DNA of 64,000 nt from Burkholderia humptydooensis (GTDB taxonomy: Bacteria > Pseudomonadota > Gammaproteobacteria > Burkholderiales > Burkholderiaceae). The DNA lies in the NCBI RefSeq assembly GCF_001513745.1, contig NZ_CP013380.1:3348001-3412000 (forward strand), written 5' to 3'. Positions within the stretch are counted from its first letter, which is position 1, and every line of letters starts with the position of its first letter. The notes below the pieces were generated by a model. It ran no database searches. It saw only the letters and a program-made list of their open reading frames with translations, and had not been told where the DNA came from. Below, in pieces: positions 46,645-56,534 of this stretch. A program made the translations under genes and the position numbers.

Positions 46645-47685
46645 ATGCGTCGCGCGTTGGTAATCGCACCGAACTGGATCGGTGACGCATTGATGGCGCA
46701 GCCGCTTTTCGCGCTGCTGAAGAAACTGCATCCCCGCATCGTCATCGACGCCGTGGCGCCCACGTGGGTCGCGCCCGTGCTGGAGCGGATGCCCGAGATC
46801 CACGACGTCCACGCGACCGAGCTCGCGCACGGCAAGCTGCAGATGCTGCACCGCTGGCAGCTCGCGAGCGATCTGCGCGAGCTCGGCTACGACGCCGCGT
46901 ACGTGCTGCCGAACTCGCTGAAATCCGCGCTGATCCCGTGGCTCGCCGGCATCCCGCTTCGGGTCGGCTACACGGGCGAGCATCGCTACATGCTCCTGAA
47001 CGTGCGGCACGCGAATCCGGGCAAGGCGCGCGACACGCGCGCGCCGATGGCCCAACATTACGCGGCGCTTGCATACGCGCCCGGCGCGAAGCTGCCCGAA
47101 TCGCTCCAGACGCTGCCGCCGCCGCGGCTCGAAGCGGACCTGAACGAGACGGCGCGCGTTTCCGCGCGCTTCAACCTCGACACGCGCAAGCCGCTCGTCG
47201 TGTTCTGCCCGGGCGCCGAGTACGGCCCGGCGAAGCGCTGGCCGCCCGAGCATTTCGCCGCGCTCGCGCAGAGCGTGAGCCAGTCCTTTCCGTATACGCA
47301 GATCGTCGCGCTCGGCTCGCCGAAGGACGCAGCGGCCGCGCAGGCGATCGCCGAGCGCGCGCCGAACGTGCGCAGCCTCTGCGGCCAGACCTCGCTCACC
47401 GAGGCGTGCGCGCTGATCGCGCGCGCGAACGCGGTCGTCACCAACGATTCCGGGCTGATGCACGTCGCGGCGGCGCTGCGCCGGCCGCTCGTCGCGCTCT
47501 ACGGCTCGACCGATCCGCGTCATACCCCGCCGCTGTCGGAGCTGGCAAAGGTACAATGGCTGCATCTCGAATGCAGTCCCTGCTTCGAACGCGAATGCCC
47601 GCTCGGCCATCTGAAGTGCCTGCGCGAGCTGAGCCCGGAGCAGGTGTTCGGCGATTTGCGCGGGATGCTCGTCGGACAGCGCTGA
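46645..47685 (+). CDS. waaF: ADP-heptose:LPS heptosyltransferase II
   Basis: A 346-residue GT9 glycosyltransferase. It has the N-terminal APNWIGDALMAQPLFALLK acceptor site, VFCPGAEYGPAKRWPPEHF and the nucleotide-sugar site TNDSGLMHVAAAL. The C-terminal CSPCFERECPLGHLKCL Cys cluster is typical of WaaF/RfaF. It adds the second heptose to the LPS inner core on the cytoplasmic face. It follows the zinc-finger gene on the same strand. Confidence 0.96.
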   Translation: MRRALVIAPNWIGDALMAQPLFALLKKLHPRIVIDAVAPTWVAPVLERMPEIHDVHATELAHGKLQMLHRWQLASDLRELGYDAAYVLPNSLKSALIPWLAGIPLRVGYTGEHRYMLLNVRHANPGKARDTRAPMAQHYAALAYAPGAKLPESLQTLPPPRLEADLNETARVSARFNLDTRKPLVVFCPGAEYGPAKRWPPEHFAALAQSVSQSFPYTQIVALGSPKDAAAAQAIAERAPNVRSLCGQTSLTEACALIARANAVVTNDSGLMHVAAALRRPLVALYGSTDPRHTPPLSELAKVQWLHLECSPCFERECPLGHLKCLRELSPEQVFGDLRGMLVGQR

Positions 47686-47817
47686 CGCCCGCGGCCGCGA
47701 GGCCGCCCGTCGCGCGCCCGCGCACCCGCACCCGACTCACCGCTTGAGCGGGCGGCCCCGTCGACGACGAGGCCGCCACGATGAAACGGCGCGCGCCGCG
47801 CGCGAGAGATAGACCCG

Positions 47818-48264
47818 ATGCCACGTTTTGCCCGCCTCTTCGAAGCCGCCGCCGATACGCTGAACGCGTACTACCAGGCAATCGCCGACGCCAACCTCGA
47901 CGCGCTGATGGTCCTCTGGATCGACGAGGACTTCGCCAGTTGCATCTGGTCGGACGGCACGCACCTGCACGGCCTCGAGCAGATCCGAAGCGGGTTCGGC
48001 GCGCGGCTGTCGACACAGCCCGTCACGATCGAGCCGCTCGACATCCGCGTCTACGACAGCCTCGGCACCGTCGTCTACACGGTCGCGGAAGCGCACCAGC
48101 AGGCCGATCTCACGGCCGAGCCGCAGATGGTGTTCACGACCTACGTGATGATCCACGAGCGCGGCGAATGGCGGATCGCCCACATCCACGCGAGCCCGAT
48201 CCCCGAGCAGACGGCGACGCAGTTCGCCGCGAAGATCCGCCACGCGCAGGGGCCGCTCCACTGA
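47818..48264 (+). CDS. NTF2/SnoaL-like domain protein
   Basis: A 148-residue protein with the NTF2-like cone fold (SnoaL/DUF4440-type). It shows an N-terminal helix (AAADTLNAYYQAIADANLDALMVLW), DGTHLHGLEQIRSGFGARL and the final strands FTTYVMIHERGEWRIAHIHASPIP. No catalytic residue can be named. It lies between waaF and the hydrolase gene on the same strand, 20 bp before the latter. Confidence 0.88.
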   Translation: MPRFARLFEAAADTLNAYYQAIADANLDALMVLWIDEDFASCIWSDGTHLHGLEQIRSGFGARLSTQPVTIEPLDIRVYDSLGTVVYTVAEAHQQADLTAEPQMVFTTYVMIHERGEWRIAHIHASPIPEQTATQFAAKIRHAQGPLH

Positions 48265-48283
48265 GCAACGGGCGTTCGCAGCG

Positions 48284-49318
48284 ATGAGCACCGCACTCCC
48301 CCCGCTTCCCGCTGCCGACGAGACCGCCCCCCCGGCAGCCTCGTCCCTCTACCGCGCGCCGCTCTGGCTGCCGACGAGCCACGCGCAGACGATCGTCCCC
48401 GCCCTCTTCGCGCGCCGGCCCGACGTCGAATACCGGCGCGAGCGCTGGGACACGCCCGACGGCGACTTCATCGACGTCGACTGGCTCGCGCCGGCGGCGG
48501 GCGCGGCGCCCGAGCCGGGCGCGCCGCTCGCCGTGCTGTTCCACGGCCTCGAAGGCAGCTCCGATTCGCATTACGCGCGCGTGCTGATGGCGGCCGCCCG
48601 CGCGCGCGGCTGGCACGGCGTCGTCCCGCACTTCCGCAGTTGCAGCGGCGAGATGAACCGGATGCCGCGCTTCTATCACCTCGCCGACAGCGCCGAAGTC
48701 GACTGGATCCTGCGGCGGCTCGCGAAAAGCCATCGCGGGCCGCTCGTCGCGGTCGGCGTGTCGCTCGGCGGCAACGTGCTGCTGCGCTGGCTCGGCGAAC
48801 GGCGCAGCGATACGTCGATCGTCGCGGCGGCCTCGGCGGTGTCGACGCCGATCGACGTCCACGCGGGCGGCCGCGCGCTGTCGCAAGGCTTCTCGATGGT
48901 CTACACGCGCAGCTTCCTGAAGACGCTCAAGCTGAAGGCGCTCGTGAAGCTCGAACAGTATCCGGGGCTCTTCGACAGGCACGCGATGCTCGCCGCGCGC
49001 ACGATGCACGACTTCGACGATATCGTCACCGCGCCGCTGCACGGCTTCGTCGACGCGAACGATTACTGGACGCAGGCGACCACGCGCCCGCTCCTCGCGG
49101 CGATCGACGTGCCGACGCTGATCCTCAACGCGCGCAACGATCCGTTCCTGCCGGCGTCGGCGCTGCCCGGCCCGCGCGACGTGTCGCGCGCGGTCGTGCT
49201 CGACCAGCCCGAGCACGGCGGCCACGCGGGCTTCATGACGGGCCCGTTCCCTGGGCGCATCGACTGGCTGCCCGCGCGCATCTTCGAATTCTGCTCACGC
49301 TTCACCGATCATGGATGA
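48284..49318 (+). CDS. YheT-like alpha/beta hydrolase
   Basis: A 344-residue hydrolase of the YheT/ABHD1-3 group. It has the family start LWLPTSHAQTIVPALFARRP, the oxyanion segment VLFHGLEGSSDSHYARVLM, nucleophile elbow VGVSLGGNVLLRWLGE and late acid and His (LNARNDPFLP, EHGGHAGFM). Relatives act on esters or phospholipids; the substrate is unknown. Its end overlaps the next gene by 8 bp. Confidence 0.93.
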   Translation: MSTALPPLPAADETAPPAASSLYRAPLWLPTSHAQTIVPALFARRPDVEYRRERWDTPDGDFIDVDWLAPAAGAAPEPGAPLAVLFHGLEGSSDSHYARVLMAAARARGWHGVVPHFRSCSGEMNRMPRFYHLADSAEVDWILRRLAKSHRGPLVAVGVSLGGNVLLRWLGERRSDTSIVAAASAVSTPIDVHAGGRALSQGFSMVYTRSFLKTLKLKALVKLEQYPGLFDRHAMLAARTMHDFDDIVTAPLHGFVDANDYWTQATTRPLLAAIDVPTLILNARNDPFLPASALPGPRDVSRAVVLDQPEHGGHAGFMTGPFPGRIDWLPARIFEFCSRFTDHG

Positions 49319-49925
49319 CATCGTCAAACAGGCGCTCGCCAAGTGGCCGAACGTTCCGCACTGCACCGGATGGCTGCTGCTCGACCGGCGCGGCGGCTGG
49401 CGGATGCGCGACGACGCCGCGCAGGCAGCGGGCGCGCTCGGCTCGCCCGTGCGGCACCCGGCGCTCGTCGACTTCATCGCCCGCAATTACGAGCGCGACG
49501 AAGATGGCCAGTGGTTCTTCCAGAACGGGCCGCAGCGCGTGTACGTCGAACTGGCGTATACGCCGTGGATCGTCCGGCTCGCGGCCGATCGCGACGGCCG
49601 TCACGATCATGACGATCCGGCGCGCGTCGCGCTGACCGACCACACGGGCCGCGCGTTCGAGCCGGCGAGCGCCTGGCTCGACGACGCGGGCGGCGTGCTG
49701 TTCGCCGACCGCGCAACGCCGCCGCGCGTCGCCGCGCTGCACGATCACGATCTGGCGCTCTTCGCCGATTGCGCCGACCTCGATGACGACGGCGCGCACG
49801 GCGTGCTGCATCTCGGCGGCGGCGTCGATCTGCCGCTCGAGCCGATCCGGCGCGACGACGTTGCGCAGCGGTTCGGGTTCGTCGCAAGCCCGGCCGCGCG
49901 CGCGGGAGGGCGGGCGGCGGGCTGA
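49311..49925 (+). CDS. Conserved hypothetical betaproteobacterial protein (possibly DUF2946/DUF2944-type)
   Basis: A 204-residue soluble protein starting [18 protein letters not shown]. Conserved-looking blocks are [48 protein letters not shown] and [16 protein letters not shown]. No signal peptide or membrane segment is seen. I do not recognise a function; the DUF name is from memory and uncertain. Its start overlaps the hydrolase stop by 8 bp, so the two are likely co-expressed. Confidence 0.85.
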   Translation: MDDIVKQALAKWPNVPHCTGWLLLDRRGGWRMRDDAAQAAGALGSPVRHPALVDFIARNYERDEDGQWFFQNGPQRVYVELAYTPWIVRLAADRDGRHDHDDPARVALTDHTGRAFEPASAWLDDAGGVLFADRATPPRVAALHDHDLALFADCADLDDDGAHGVLHLGGGVDLPLEPIRRDDVAQRFGFVASPAARAGGRAAG

Positions 49926-49980
49926 CGCGGCGCGCGGTGGCGGATGGCGGGTGAACCGCGCGCCGTGCTTTGCGTCGGCG

Positions 49981-50030
49981 CTTCGTCTGCTTCGTCTGCT
50001 TCGTCTGCTTCGTCTGCTTCGTCTGCTTCG
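49981..50030. repeat. 9-bp tandem repeat (VNTR-like), five perfect copies plus a partial
   Basis: CTTCGTCTG is repeated five times without error from 49981 to 50025, then CTTCG and diverged copies continue to about 50070. It sits in the 163-bp gap between two convergent genes. The 9-bp unit keeps frames open in both directions, creating Ser/Ala- and Glu/Asp/Ala-repeat shadow ORFs that I do not regard as genes. Confidence 0.93.
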
Positions 50031-50088
50031 GCCGATGCGTCTGGCGCTTCGGCTTCTTCCGATTCCTCGGACTCTTCCGCGCCGCGCG

Positions 50089-51807
50089 TCACCCGCGCCG
50101 GTTATCCTTGTCCTCTTCCCGCTCTTCCTTGTAGCGCGCCTCGAACTCGTGCAGCCGCGCGCTGATGATCGACTGCTCGTAGAAGCTGGCCGACTTGAGG
50201 TCGCGCGCCTCGCGCAACTGCCGGATCGCCGACGGCCACGCGCCTTCGAGCGCGAACTTCTCCGCGAGCGCGCGGCGCTGCGTGACCGCGTCGCCCTGGC
50301 CGCGGCTCGCCTGCGCGAGATAGTTCCACCAGTCGGGCTGGCCGGAATCGGCGCGCGCTTCGGATTGCGCGAGCGTCTGCGCCTGCCCGTAGCGCCGCGC
50401 GGCGAGGAGCGCCTGCAGATGCGCGGCGATTGCCGCGTGCGAGCCCGGCCAGCGCGCTTGCGCGGCGGCGGCGAGCCGCACCGCGTCGTCCGCGCGGCCG
50501 GCGCGACGCGCGATCTCCGCCGCGAGCACGTCGAGGCTCGGCGAAGTGCGCGCCGCCTCGCCCTCGCGCGCGGCCGTGCGCATGAGGGCGTCGCGCGCCG
50601 CGGCGAGCGCGCGGTCCGCGTCGCCGTAGCGGCCGCCCAGCATCTCGCCGAGTGCGATCCCGTACCAGTTCGCCGCGACGTTCGGCGCGACCCTGTCGTC
50701 GAGCTCCGCGCGCATCCGCCGCACCTCGTTCGCGTAATCGGTCGGCGAGCGGTTCTGCAGCATCCGCAGGCGCGCGCGCACGAAGCCGTATTCCGACGAC
50801 TGTCGCGGCTGCCGGTACGGCGCGCGCCGCGCGCGATCGTCCATGTCGGCGATCCGCTCGCCTGTCAGCGGGTGCGTGCGCGCATACGCGGGCACGCCCG
50901 CGTCGCCCATCGACGCGCGCTCGAGCCGCTCGAAGAAGCCCGGCATGCCATACGGATCGTAGCCGGCGCCCGCGAGCAGTTGAAAGCCGACGCGATCCGC
51001 CTCGCGCTCGGCCGAGCGCGAGAACCGAAGCTGGCTGTCAACCGCGAACGCCTGGCCGCCCATCGCGATCGCGCTGCCAAGATCGCCGCTGCGCGCGAGA
51101 ATGCCGGCGAGCACGCCGAACAGCATCGTCGCGAGCGCCGCGTAGCCGCTCTTCTCGCTTGCGCTGATCATCCGCGCGATGTGCCGCTGCAGAACGTGCC
51201 CCATCTCGTGGCCGATCACCGACGCGAGCTCGGACTCCGTCTGCGTCGCCGCGACGAGCCCGCTGTTGATTCCGATGAAGCCGCCCGGCAGCGAGAACGC
51301 GTTGATCTGCGGATCGCGCATCGCGAACAGATCGAAATCGGGCATGTAGCCGCCGATGAACTGCGCGGCGGCCGCCGCCGAAAGCTTCGTCGCGACCGAA
51401 TTCAGGTAGTCGCGCACGAGCCAGTCGTCGAGGTAGTCGGGGTCGCGGCGCACCTCGCGCATCACGCGCTCGCCGAGACGGCGCTCCGCCTGCGGCGTCA
51501 GAGAGCCGCCCGAGCCGTCGCCGAGATCCGGCAGTTGCAGCGAGCGAAGCGGCGCGCGCAAACTGGGCGTGCCCGACGCCGGATCGGCGAGCCGGCTGTC
51601 CGTGCCGCCATACGTGCCGAACACGCCGGCCGCGATGCCGGACGGCATGGTGGACAGCGCGTCTCGCGTGAGCAGCGCGGCGTCCGCTGCGCCGGTGGAG
51701 CGCGCGGGCTCGAGCGGCGGCGCATCGCAGCGCGACTGCGCGTGGCCGCCGGGCGGCAGGGCGAGCGCCGCGGACAACAAAACGGCAAACGACGATTTGA
51801 CGCGCAT
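50089..51807 (-). CDS. M48-family periplasmic metalloprotease with TPR region (BepA/YfgC-like)
   Basis: A 572-residue protein. It has a signal peptide ([19 protein letters not shown]) and the zinc protease motif [15 protein letters not shown] (His200, Glu201, His204), with the third ligand in [15 protein letters not shown]-terminal region of about 230 residues has TPR-like helical repeats. BepA degrades or assists assembly of outer-membrane proteins such as LptD in the periplasm. The start MRVKSSFAV is chosen for its signal peptide; a start 17 codons upstream is possible. Divergent from moaC. Confidence 0.93.
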   Translation of the reverse strand: MRVKSSFAVLLSAALALPPGGHAQSRCDAPPLEPARSTGAADAALLTRDALSTMPSGIAAGVFGTYGGTDSRLADPASGTPSLRAPLRSLQLPDLGDGSGGSLTPQAERRLGERVMREVRRDPDYLDDWLVRDYLNSVATKLSAAAAAQFIGGYMPDFDLFAMRDPQINAFSLPGGFIGINSGLVAATQTESELASVIGHEMGHVLQRHIARMISASEKSGYAALATMLFGVLAGILARSGDLGSAIAMGGQAFAVDSQLRFSRSAEREADRVGFQLLAGAGYDPYGMPGFFERLERASMGDAGVPAYARTHPLTGERIADMDDRARRAPYRQPRQSSEYGFVRARLRMLQNRSPTDYANEVRRMRAELDDRVAPNVAANWYGIALGEMLGGRYGDADRALAAARDALMRTAAREGEAARTSPSLDVLAAEIARRAGRADDAVRLAAAAQARWPGSHAAIAAHLQALLAARRYGQAQTLAQSEARADSGQPDWWNYLAQASRGQGDAVTQRRALAEKFALEGAWPSAIRQLREARDLKSASFYEQSIISARLHEFEARYKEEREEDKDNRRG

Positions 51808-51957
51808 GGACAAGGATCTGGGCGGCCGTGGCGTAATGGCTCGATGGGGCTGCGTCATTGTAACGGCGCGCCGGCCTCCGCTCGCGCGACGCCGACGCGC
51901 GCCGGACGGGCGGGCGAGCCGCGCTGCTATGATAGACGCCCTCTAACGGAGCACGTC

Positions 51958-52452
51958 ATGTCTGGATCAGGATTCACCCACTTCGACGCCGCCGGCCATG
52001 CGCACATGGTCGACGTCGGCGGCAAGCAGGAAACGAAGCGCATCGCGGTGGCGCGCGGCGCGATCCGGATGCTGCCCGACACGCTCGCGCTGATCCGCGA
52101 GGGGCGCGCGAAGAAAGGCGACGTGCTCGGCGTCGCGCGAATCGCGGCGATCCAGGGCGCAAAGCGCACTGCCGATCTGATTCCGCTCTGCCATCCGCTC
52201 GCGCTCACGCGCGTCGCGGTCGATTTCGAATTCGACGACGCGCTGCCCGGCGTGCGTTGCAGCGCGCAGGTCGAGACGCTCGGGCGCACGGGCGTCGAAA
52301 TGGAAGCGCTGACCGCGGTGCAGGTCGGGCTGCTGACCGTCTACGACATGTGCAAGGCGGTGGATCGCGGGATGACGATCACCGACGTGAGCGTGCGGGA
52401 AAAGCGCGGCGGGAAGTCGGGGGACTGGAAGGCGGACGAAGCCGGCGCTTGA
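51958..52452 (+). CDS. moaC: Cyclic pyranopterin monophosphate synthase
   Basis: A 164-residue MoaC. The family motifs are [63 protein letters not shown] and the terminal [12 protein letters not shown]. The Lys and Asp of CKAVDRGM are at the active site. With MoaA it makes cPMP, the first molybdenum-cofactor intermediate. GGAG lies 8 bp before the ATG. The same frame stays open far upstream, but that is antisense to the protease gene and not coding. Confidence 0.97.
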   Translation: MSGSGFTHFDAAGHAHMVDVGGKQETKRIAVARGAIRMLPDTLALIREGRAKKGDVLGVARIAAIQGAKRTADLIPLCHPLALTRVAVDFEFDDALPGVRCSAQVETLGRTGVEMEALTAVQVGLLTVYDMCKAVDRGMTITDVSVREKRGGKSGDWKADEAGA

Positions 52453-52626
52453 TGCGGCCGGTCGGCCGCTGATCACGCGCGCCTGGTCTGGTCCGGGCGC
52501 ACGCGTCGCTCGCGGCGCTCAGCGCGCTCGAAGCTTCGAACGACGGTCGCGCCAAGCCGGGACAGCGCCGGATGTCGTTCGCCCGTCACCGCCTGCGTCG
52601 GCGCGCTCAATGCGCTCCGACATGCG

Positions 52627-52992
52627 TCACCGCGACGCCCTCGCCTGCGGCTCGAACACGAACGGCCGCGTCAGCGTGAACGGATACGGCTCGCCGCCGC
52701 GCGCGGGCGTCTGCGAGCATGCGATCTTCGACATCGCGTCGACCGCCGCACGGTCCGCCGCGGCGTTCCGGCTGCTCGTCGTCACCGTGACGTTCTCCGC
52801 GTTGCCCGACGCCGTGATCATCGCGCGCACGAGTACGGTCGCCCGGCGCTCGAGCGGCTTCGCATTCTCCGGATATGCCGCGACGGGCATCGTGCATTCG
52901 AGCTTCGCCGCATCGCGCGGCGCGAACGCCGCACAGCCGGCGAGCAGCGACGCGGCAAGGGGAAGCGCCAGGTACGTCGAGTAGGTCTTCAT
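52627..52992 (-). CDS. TonB-C-terminal-like lipoprotein
   Basis: A 121-residue lipoprotein with signal and lipobox (LPLAASLLAGCAAF). The mature part resembles a TonB C-terminal/energy-transducer fold: CTMPVAAYPENAKPLERRATVLVRAMI, then NVTVTTSSRNAAADRAAVDAM. No transmembrane helix or proline spacer is present, so it is not a classical TonB. Convergent with moaC across a 174-bp spacer without a gene. Function unknown. Confidence 0.85.
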   Translation of the reverse strand: MKTYSTYLALPLAASLLAGCAAFAPRDAAKLECTMPVAAYPENAKPLERRATVLVRAMITASGNAENVTVTTSSRNAAADRAAVDAMSKIACSQTPARGGEPYPFTLTRPFVFEPQARASR

Positions 52993-53161
52993 GTTCGTTG
53001 CGGTCCGTCTACAGCGTCCGTCGCGCGAATCGACAGCATGCGCGTCACGCGCCGCCGTGCGATTCCGCACCCCGTTACTCGTGGATGTTTCGTCCGCGCG
53101 GAGCGCCGGTGTCGGGCGCCGCGCGCGGTCCCAGGCGTTCGCCGCGTTCTGCCGACAGCGC

Positions 53162-53632
53162 TTACAACAGCGACTTCGCTTGCGACAACACCTTGTCGCA
53201 CACCTGCTTCGTCAACTGCTGCTTGAAGCTTTGCCCGCCGGCCAGATCGAGCGTACGGCCGTTGCCGGCATCGAGAATCCCGTTCGCGCCGCTCGCATAT
53301 GCGCTGTCCGACGTGACGCCGCCGCCCAGCTTGCTCATCAGCGCATCCTTGACCGACGATGCGCCGCCGTCGCCGAGATAGTTGTTCTTGATGCAGAACT
53401 GCAGCAGGCCCGCGACGTTACCGGTGCTGCCGGGCGTCAGCAGCGCGCCGGCCGACGCCGCGCCGCCGGCGCCGCCGAGATTGCCGAGCGCGCCGGCGAT
53501 ACCGCCCGCGCCGTTGCCGGCGTCGGCGCCTTGCTTGAGAAAATCGCCGAGTTGCGCATGCGCGGTCGAAAACGACAGGATGCTGGCAACCAGGATGCCT
53601 GCTGCGGCAATACAATGAGTACGCGTTTTCAT
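53162..53632 (-). CDS. DUF2501 secreted protein (YjjA-like)
   Basis: A 156-residue exported protein with signal peptide MKTRTHCIAAAGILVASILS cut after AHA. A Gly/Ala-rich central region (GNGAGGIAGALGNLGGAGGAASAG) precedes the DUF2501 core (GNVAGLLQFCIKNNYLGDGGASSVKDALM) and the ending KQVCDKVLSQAKSLL. The two Cys residues may form a disulfide. Role unknown; E. coli YjjA is the named relative. The 290-bp spacer up to the ligase gene shows no gene. Confidence 0.9.
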   Translation of the reverse strand: MKTRTHCIAAAGILVASILSFSTAHAQLGDFLKQGADAGNGAGGIAGALGNLGGAGGAASAGALLTPGSTGNVAGLLQFCIKNNYLGDGGASSVKDALMSKLGGGVTSDSAYASGANGILDAGNGRTLDLAGGQSFKQQLTKQVCDKVLSQAKSLL

Positions 53633-53922
53633 GGGCTTTCTCTCAGGGCAGGAAATCGGTCCGGTCGATGGATACCGCGCCCAAGCATACCCGAACGACA
53701 TCGCGCGCATCCGCTCGCGGCGGCTGGCGAGGCGCGAATGCGGCGAGATTTAACACTGGTTAACGTCATCTGCCATGAGGCGGCGGCGAGGGGGGATGCT
53801 CGCGGCGATTTCCAGCCGTGGTCTTGCCGCGATTGCTCGCGTCGGTCGTCCGTAGCGGCAAGGCCGTGCCGACGCATGCGGCGGTTTCTCGATCGAGCGA
53901 CGCGTTTCGAGCCGGCCGGCGA

Positions 53923-55710
53923 TCAATCGTCGCTGTCGTCCTCCTCGTCGTCGGCCGACAGGTTCGAGGCAGGCGTTCCGTACTTCACGACGAGCGCCGC
54001 CTTGAAGGGTTTCAGCGACGGCTGGTCGTCGAGCAGCTTGTACAGCGCGGCGAGTTGCACCGGCCAGTCGTGCAGTTCTTCCGCGAACACGCGCAATCGC
54101 TCGACCGTATCGAGCGCGTCGGCCTCGCGGCCGTCGAGCGCCTGCAACACCGCATAGCGGCGCAGCACCGTCTCGCCCGGCAGCAGCGCGATCGCGCGTT
54201 CGTGCGCGGCCAGCTTCGCCTGCAAATTGTCGCGCGAGATCGCGAGCAGCGTCGCCGCACCGTAATCGCCCCAAGCACCGAACAGGAACGACGGCTGCTC
54301 GCGGTACTGCTCGGCCGGATTCGTGCCGTAATACAGCACTTCGGCGCGCTGGTAGTCGCGCAGCACCGGGTACAGCGACGCGAGCCCCGCCACCGACAGC
54401 ACCGCGAACAGCGCGAACGCCGCACGGCCCCGCAACACGCGCAGCGGCTTCGTCTCGAGCAGACCGATCACGAACATCACGGGCAGCAGGAAAAACGTGT
54501 ACTGCTGCGGATACTCGACGAGCGCGTGCATCAGCACAATGCCGACGAGCGCGAAGCCAAATACGCGGCTCTCGGTATGCGGCACGCGCAGCGCGCGCAC
54601 GAACCACGCAACGAGCGCGACGAGCAGCACGCCGAGGCCGAGCAGGCCGGATTTCGCAAGAAGATCGATGAAGATGTCGTGCGAGTTGTTCGCGATCTCG
54701 ACGCCGCCCAGCCTGCGCACGAGCTCGAACTGGTGAATCGGGAATTCGCCCCAGCCGACGCCGAGCAGCGGATGCTCGCGGAACATCGTGAGGCCGTACT
54801 TCCAGAGCGCGAGGCGCGGCGCGATCTGGCCGGCGTCGCGCATGCGATCGGCGGCGGATTCCGCGAGACCGAGATGGTAGTGGACATTCGCCCAGCGCAC
54901 CGCGACGTTGACCGCGACGAACAGCGCGCCCAGCACGACGGGAATCGCCCATGCGCGCGCGCGGCCCGCGGCCGGATCGCGCCGCGCCTGCGTAAACGCC
55001 ATCCAGAAGCCGGCGACGACCATCACGCCGACCTGCAGCCACGGCCCGCGCGACACGGTGAGCGCAAGCCCGGCGGACAGGAGCGCCGACAGCGCCGCCC
55101 ACGCGAGCGCCGGCATCCGCCGCGTCTGCACGAGATAGAGCGCGCCCGCGAGCGCGAACGCGATATAGGTCGCGAGGTGATTGGCCTGCGCCATGTTGCC
55201 GTATGGACGGCGGTCGACGGTCACGCCGTACGACACGACGAACGGCGAGAACGCCGTCTCCAGATGGAACAGTTGCACGAACTGGCAGGCGACTGCGACG
55301 ATGCCGCCGACGATCGTCGCCCCCGCGATCATCCGCGCGGCCATGTCGACCATGTTCGCGCGCGCGAGTGCATAACCGGCCTGCATCGCGCCGAGCGCGC
55401 CCAGCAGGTAGCCCATCGCGAGCCAGTTCATCGAAGGCTGGCGCAGCGGCAGCAGCGCGATCTGCGCAAGCAATACCGCGCCGAATCCGAGCGGCGCGAC
55501 GAGCGCCATCGGCGCGGCGAACGACTGCTCGGCGCGCTCGGCTTTCACGAGCAGCACGACGCTCGCGCCGAGCACCCAATACAAGGCGAACGCGGCAAAC
55601 TCGGAATAGAAGGTCGGAATCGGGTACGTGTGGTTCGTGACCGCATACGGCAGGATCAGGGCGACGGCGAGCGCGATCAGCGATAAAGAACGCAGAAAAG
55701 AAGAAGGCAT
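53923..55710 (-). CDS. pglL: PglL-type O-oligosaccharyltransferase / O-antigen ligase family protein
   Basis: A 595-residue polytopic membrane protein with about 12 hydrophobic helices. It has the Wzy_C region, including the conserved His344 block NNSHDIFIDLLAKSGLLGLG and the upstream REHPLLGVGWGEFP. The soluble C-terminal tail is highly acidic at the end (DDEEDDSDD). PglL enzymes move lipid-linked glycans onto Ser/Thr of periplasmic proteins, classically pilin. A pilA gene immediately upstream supports this over WaaL or Wzy roles. The start MPSSFLRSLS is taken after the terminator that follows pilA. Confidence 0.9.
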   Translation of the reverse strand: MPSSFLRSLSLIALAVALILPYAVTNHTYPIPTFYSEFAAFALYWVLGASVVLLVKAERAEQSFAAPMALVAPLGFGAVLLAQIALLPLRQPSMNWLAMGYLLGALGAMQAGYALARANMVDMAARMIAGATIVGGIVAVACQFVQLFHLETAFSPFVVSYGVTVDRRPYGNMAQANHLATYIAFALAGALYLVQTRRMPALAWAALSALLSAGLALTVSRGPWLQVGVMVVAGFWMAFTQARRDPAAGRARAWAIPVVLGALFVAVNVAVRWANVHYHLGLAESAADRMRDAGQIAPRLALWKYGLTMFREHPLLGVGWGEFPIHQFELVRRLGGVEIANNSHDIFIDLLAKSGLLGLGVLLVALVAWFVRALRVPHTESRVFGFALVGIVLMHALVEYPQQYTFFLLPVMFVIGLLETKPLRVLRGRAAFALFAVLSVAGLASLYPVLRDYQRAEVLYYGTNPAEQYREQPSFLFGAWGDYGAATLLAISRDNLQAKLAAHERAIALLPGETVLRRYAVLQALDGREADALDTVERLRVFAEELHDWPVQLAALYKLLDDQPSLKPFKAALVVKYGTPASNLSADDEEDDSDD

Positions 55711-55745
55711 GAGCGAACCGGGTATCAGCAACCGGCGCACTATAC

Positions 55746-55769
55746 AAAAAAAACCTCCCGCTGTGCGGG
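55746..55769 (-). terminator. Terminator downstream of pilA, minus strand
   Basis: A short stem (CCCGC 55757-55761 with GCGGG 55765-55769, loop of 3) is followed on the minus strand by eight T residues (55746-55753). The stem is short but the T run is striking in this GC-rich genome. It separates pilA from pglL. Confidence 0.6.
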
Positions 55770-55892
55770 CGCGGACGCCCGACACGCACGGACATCATGC
55801 GACGCACCATCGTGGTGCGCGGCCGTCGCCGGACGGCCGCCAGTTCGCGCAAGGCCCGTGCCCGGCGATCGCGCCACTGCGTCGCCGCCCCT

Positions 55893-56420
55893 TCACGCGC
55901 GGCAATCGGGCGGCGCGAGCTTGCCGGCCAGCGTCGGCGCGTCGGTCGGCATCGGTCCGGCGCCCGGCGCGGGCAGCGACGACGACGCCTTGCCGTCCGC
56001 AAAGCACTCCCACGTGATCGCCCCCGCCTGAACGACGCCCTTCGACAACGCGACACGCGCCGTCGGCGCGTCCGGCTGATCCGGCGACGACGGCACGAGC
56101 ACGAGCGTATTCGCGCCCGCCGCCGCGACGCGCGTCGTGAAGGCGACGACGATCTGTCCGGAGTCGTCGTCGATCCGGATCGATTCGACGTTGCGCGTGG
56201 CGGGCGGCGACACATAGCCGCCCGAGAATCCATTGCCGCTCGCCGCATTCTCGGCGACAGCGAGCCGCGCGGATGCGGCGAGCGCGAGCCCCTCGCCGAC
56301 CCGGCTGCGCGCGAGGTAATCCTGATACGCGGGGATCGCGTACGCGGCGACGACGCCCACGATCGCGAGCACGATCATCAATTCGATCAGCGTGAAGCCG
56401 CGGCCGCGCATCGCGCGCAT
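55893..56420 (-). CDS. pilA: Type IV pilin, PilA
   Basis: A type IV prepilin. The prepilin-peptidase site is [30 protein letters not shown], with the +5 Glu and the hydrophobic helix. The globular part ends with a Cys pair (WECFADG and PPDCRA) that likely forms the D-region disulfide. The shown start gives a leader of 8 residues, the usual type IVa length. A start at 56525 has a good GGAG site but would give an unusual 43-residue leader. It is flanked on both sides by terminators, suggesting a monocistronic message. It is the likely target of PglL. Confidence 0.88.
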   Translation of the reverse strand: MRAMRGRGFTLIELMIVLAIVGVVAAYAIPAYQDYLARSRVGEGLALAASARLAVAENAASGNGFSGGYVSPPATRNVESIRIDDDSGQIVVAFTTRVAAAGANTLVLVPSSPDQPDAPTARVALSKGVVQAGAITWECFADGKASSSLPAPGAGPMPTDAPTLAGKLAPPDCRA

Positions 56421-56534
56421 CGACGCTCGCCGCGCGCGGCGCAGACCGCGCGTCACGCCCCTTCGCCGCCACACGAGCGGCGAAAGCGACGCAACCGGCG
56501 GTAAAACGGAAAGAACTTCGCTCATGACAGGCTC

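Noticed and set aside
49944..50165. Ser/Ala-repeat and Glu/Asp/Ala-repeat small ORFs across the 9-bp repeat
   Set aside because: Both are products of the 9-bp tandem repeat being read in open frames; there is no ribosome-binding site or conserved flank.
49783..51957. Upstream extension of the moaC frame to 889 residues
   Set aside because: It runs antisense through the protease gene and the 9-bp repeat; only the part from 51958 matches MoaC and has a ribosome-binding site.
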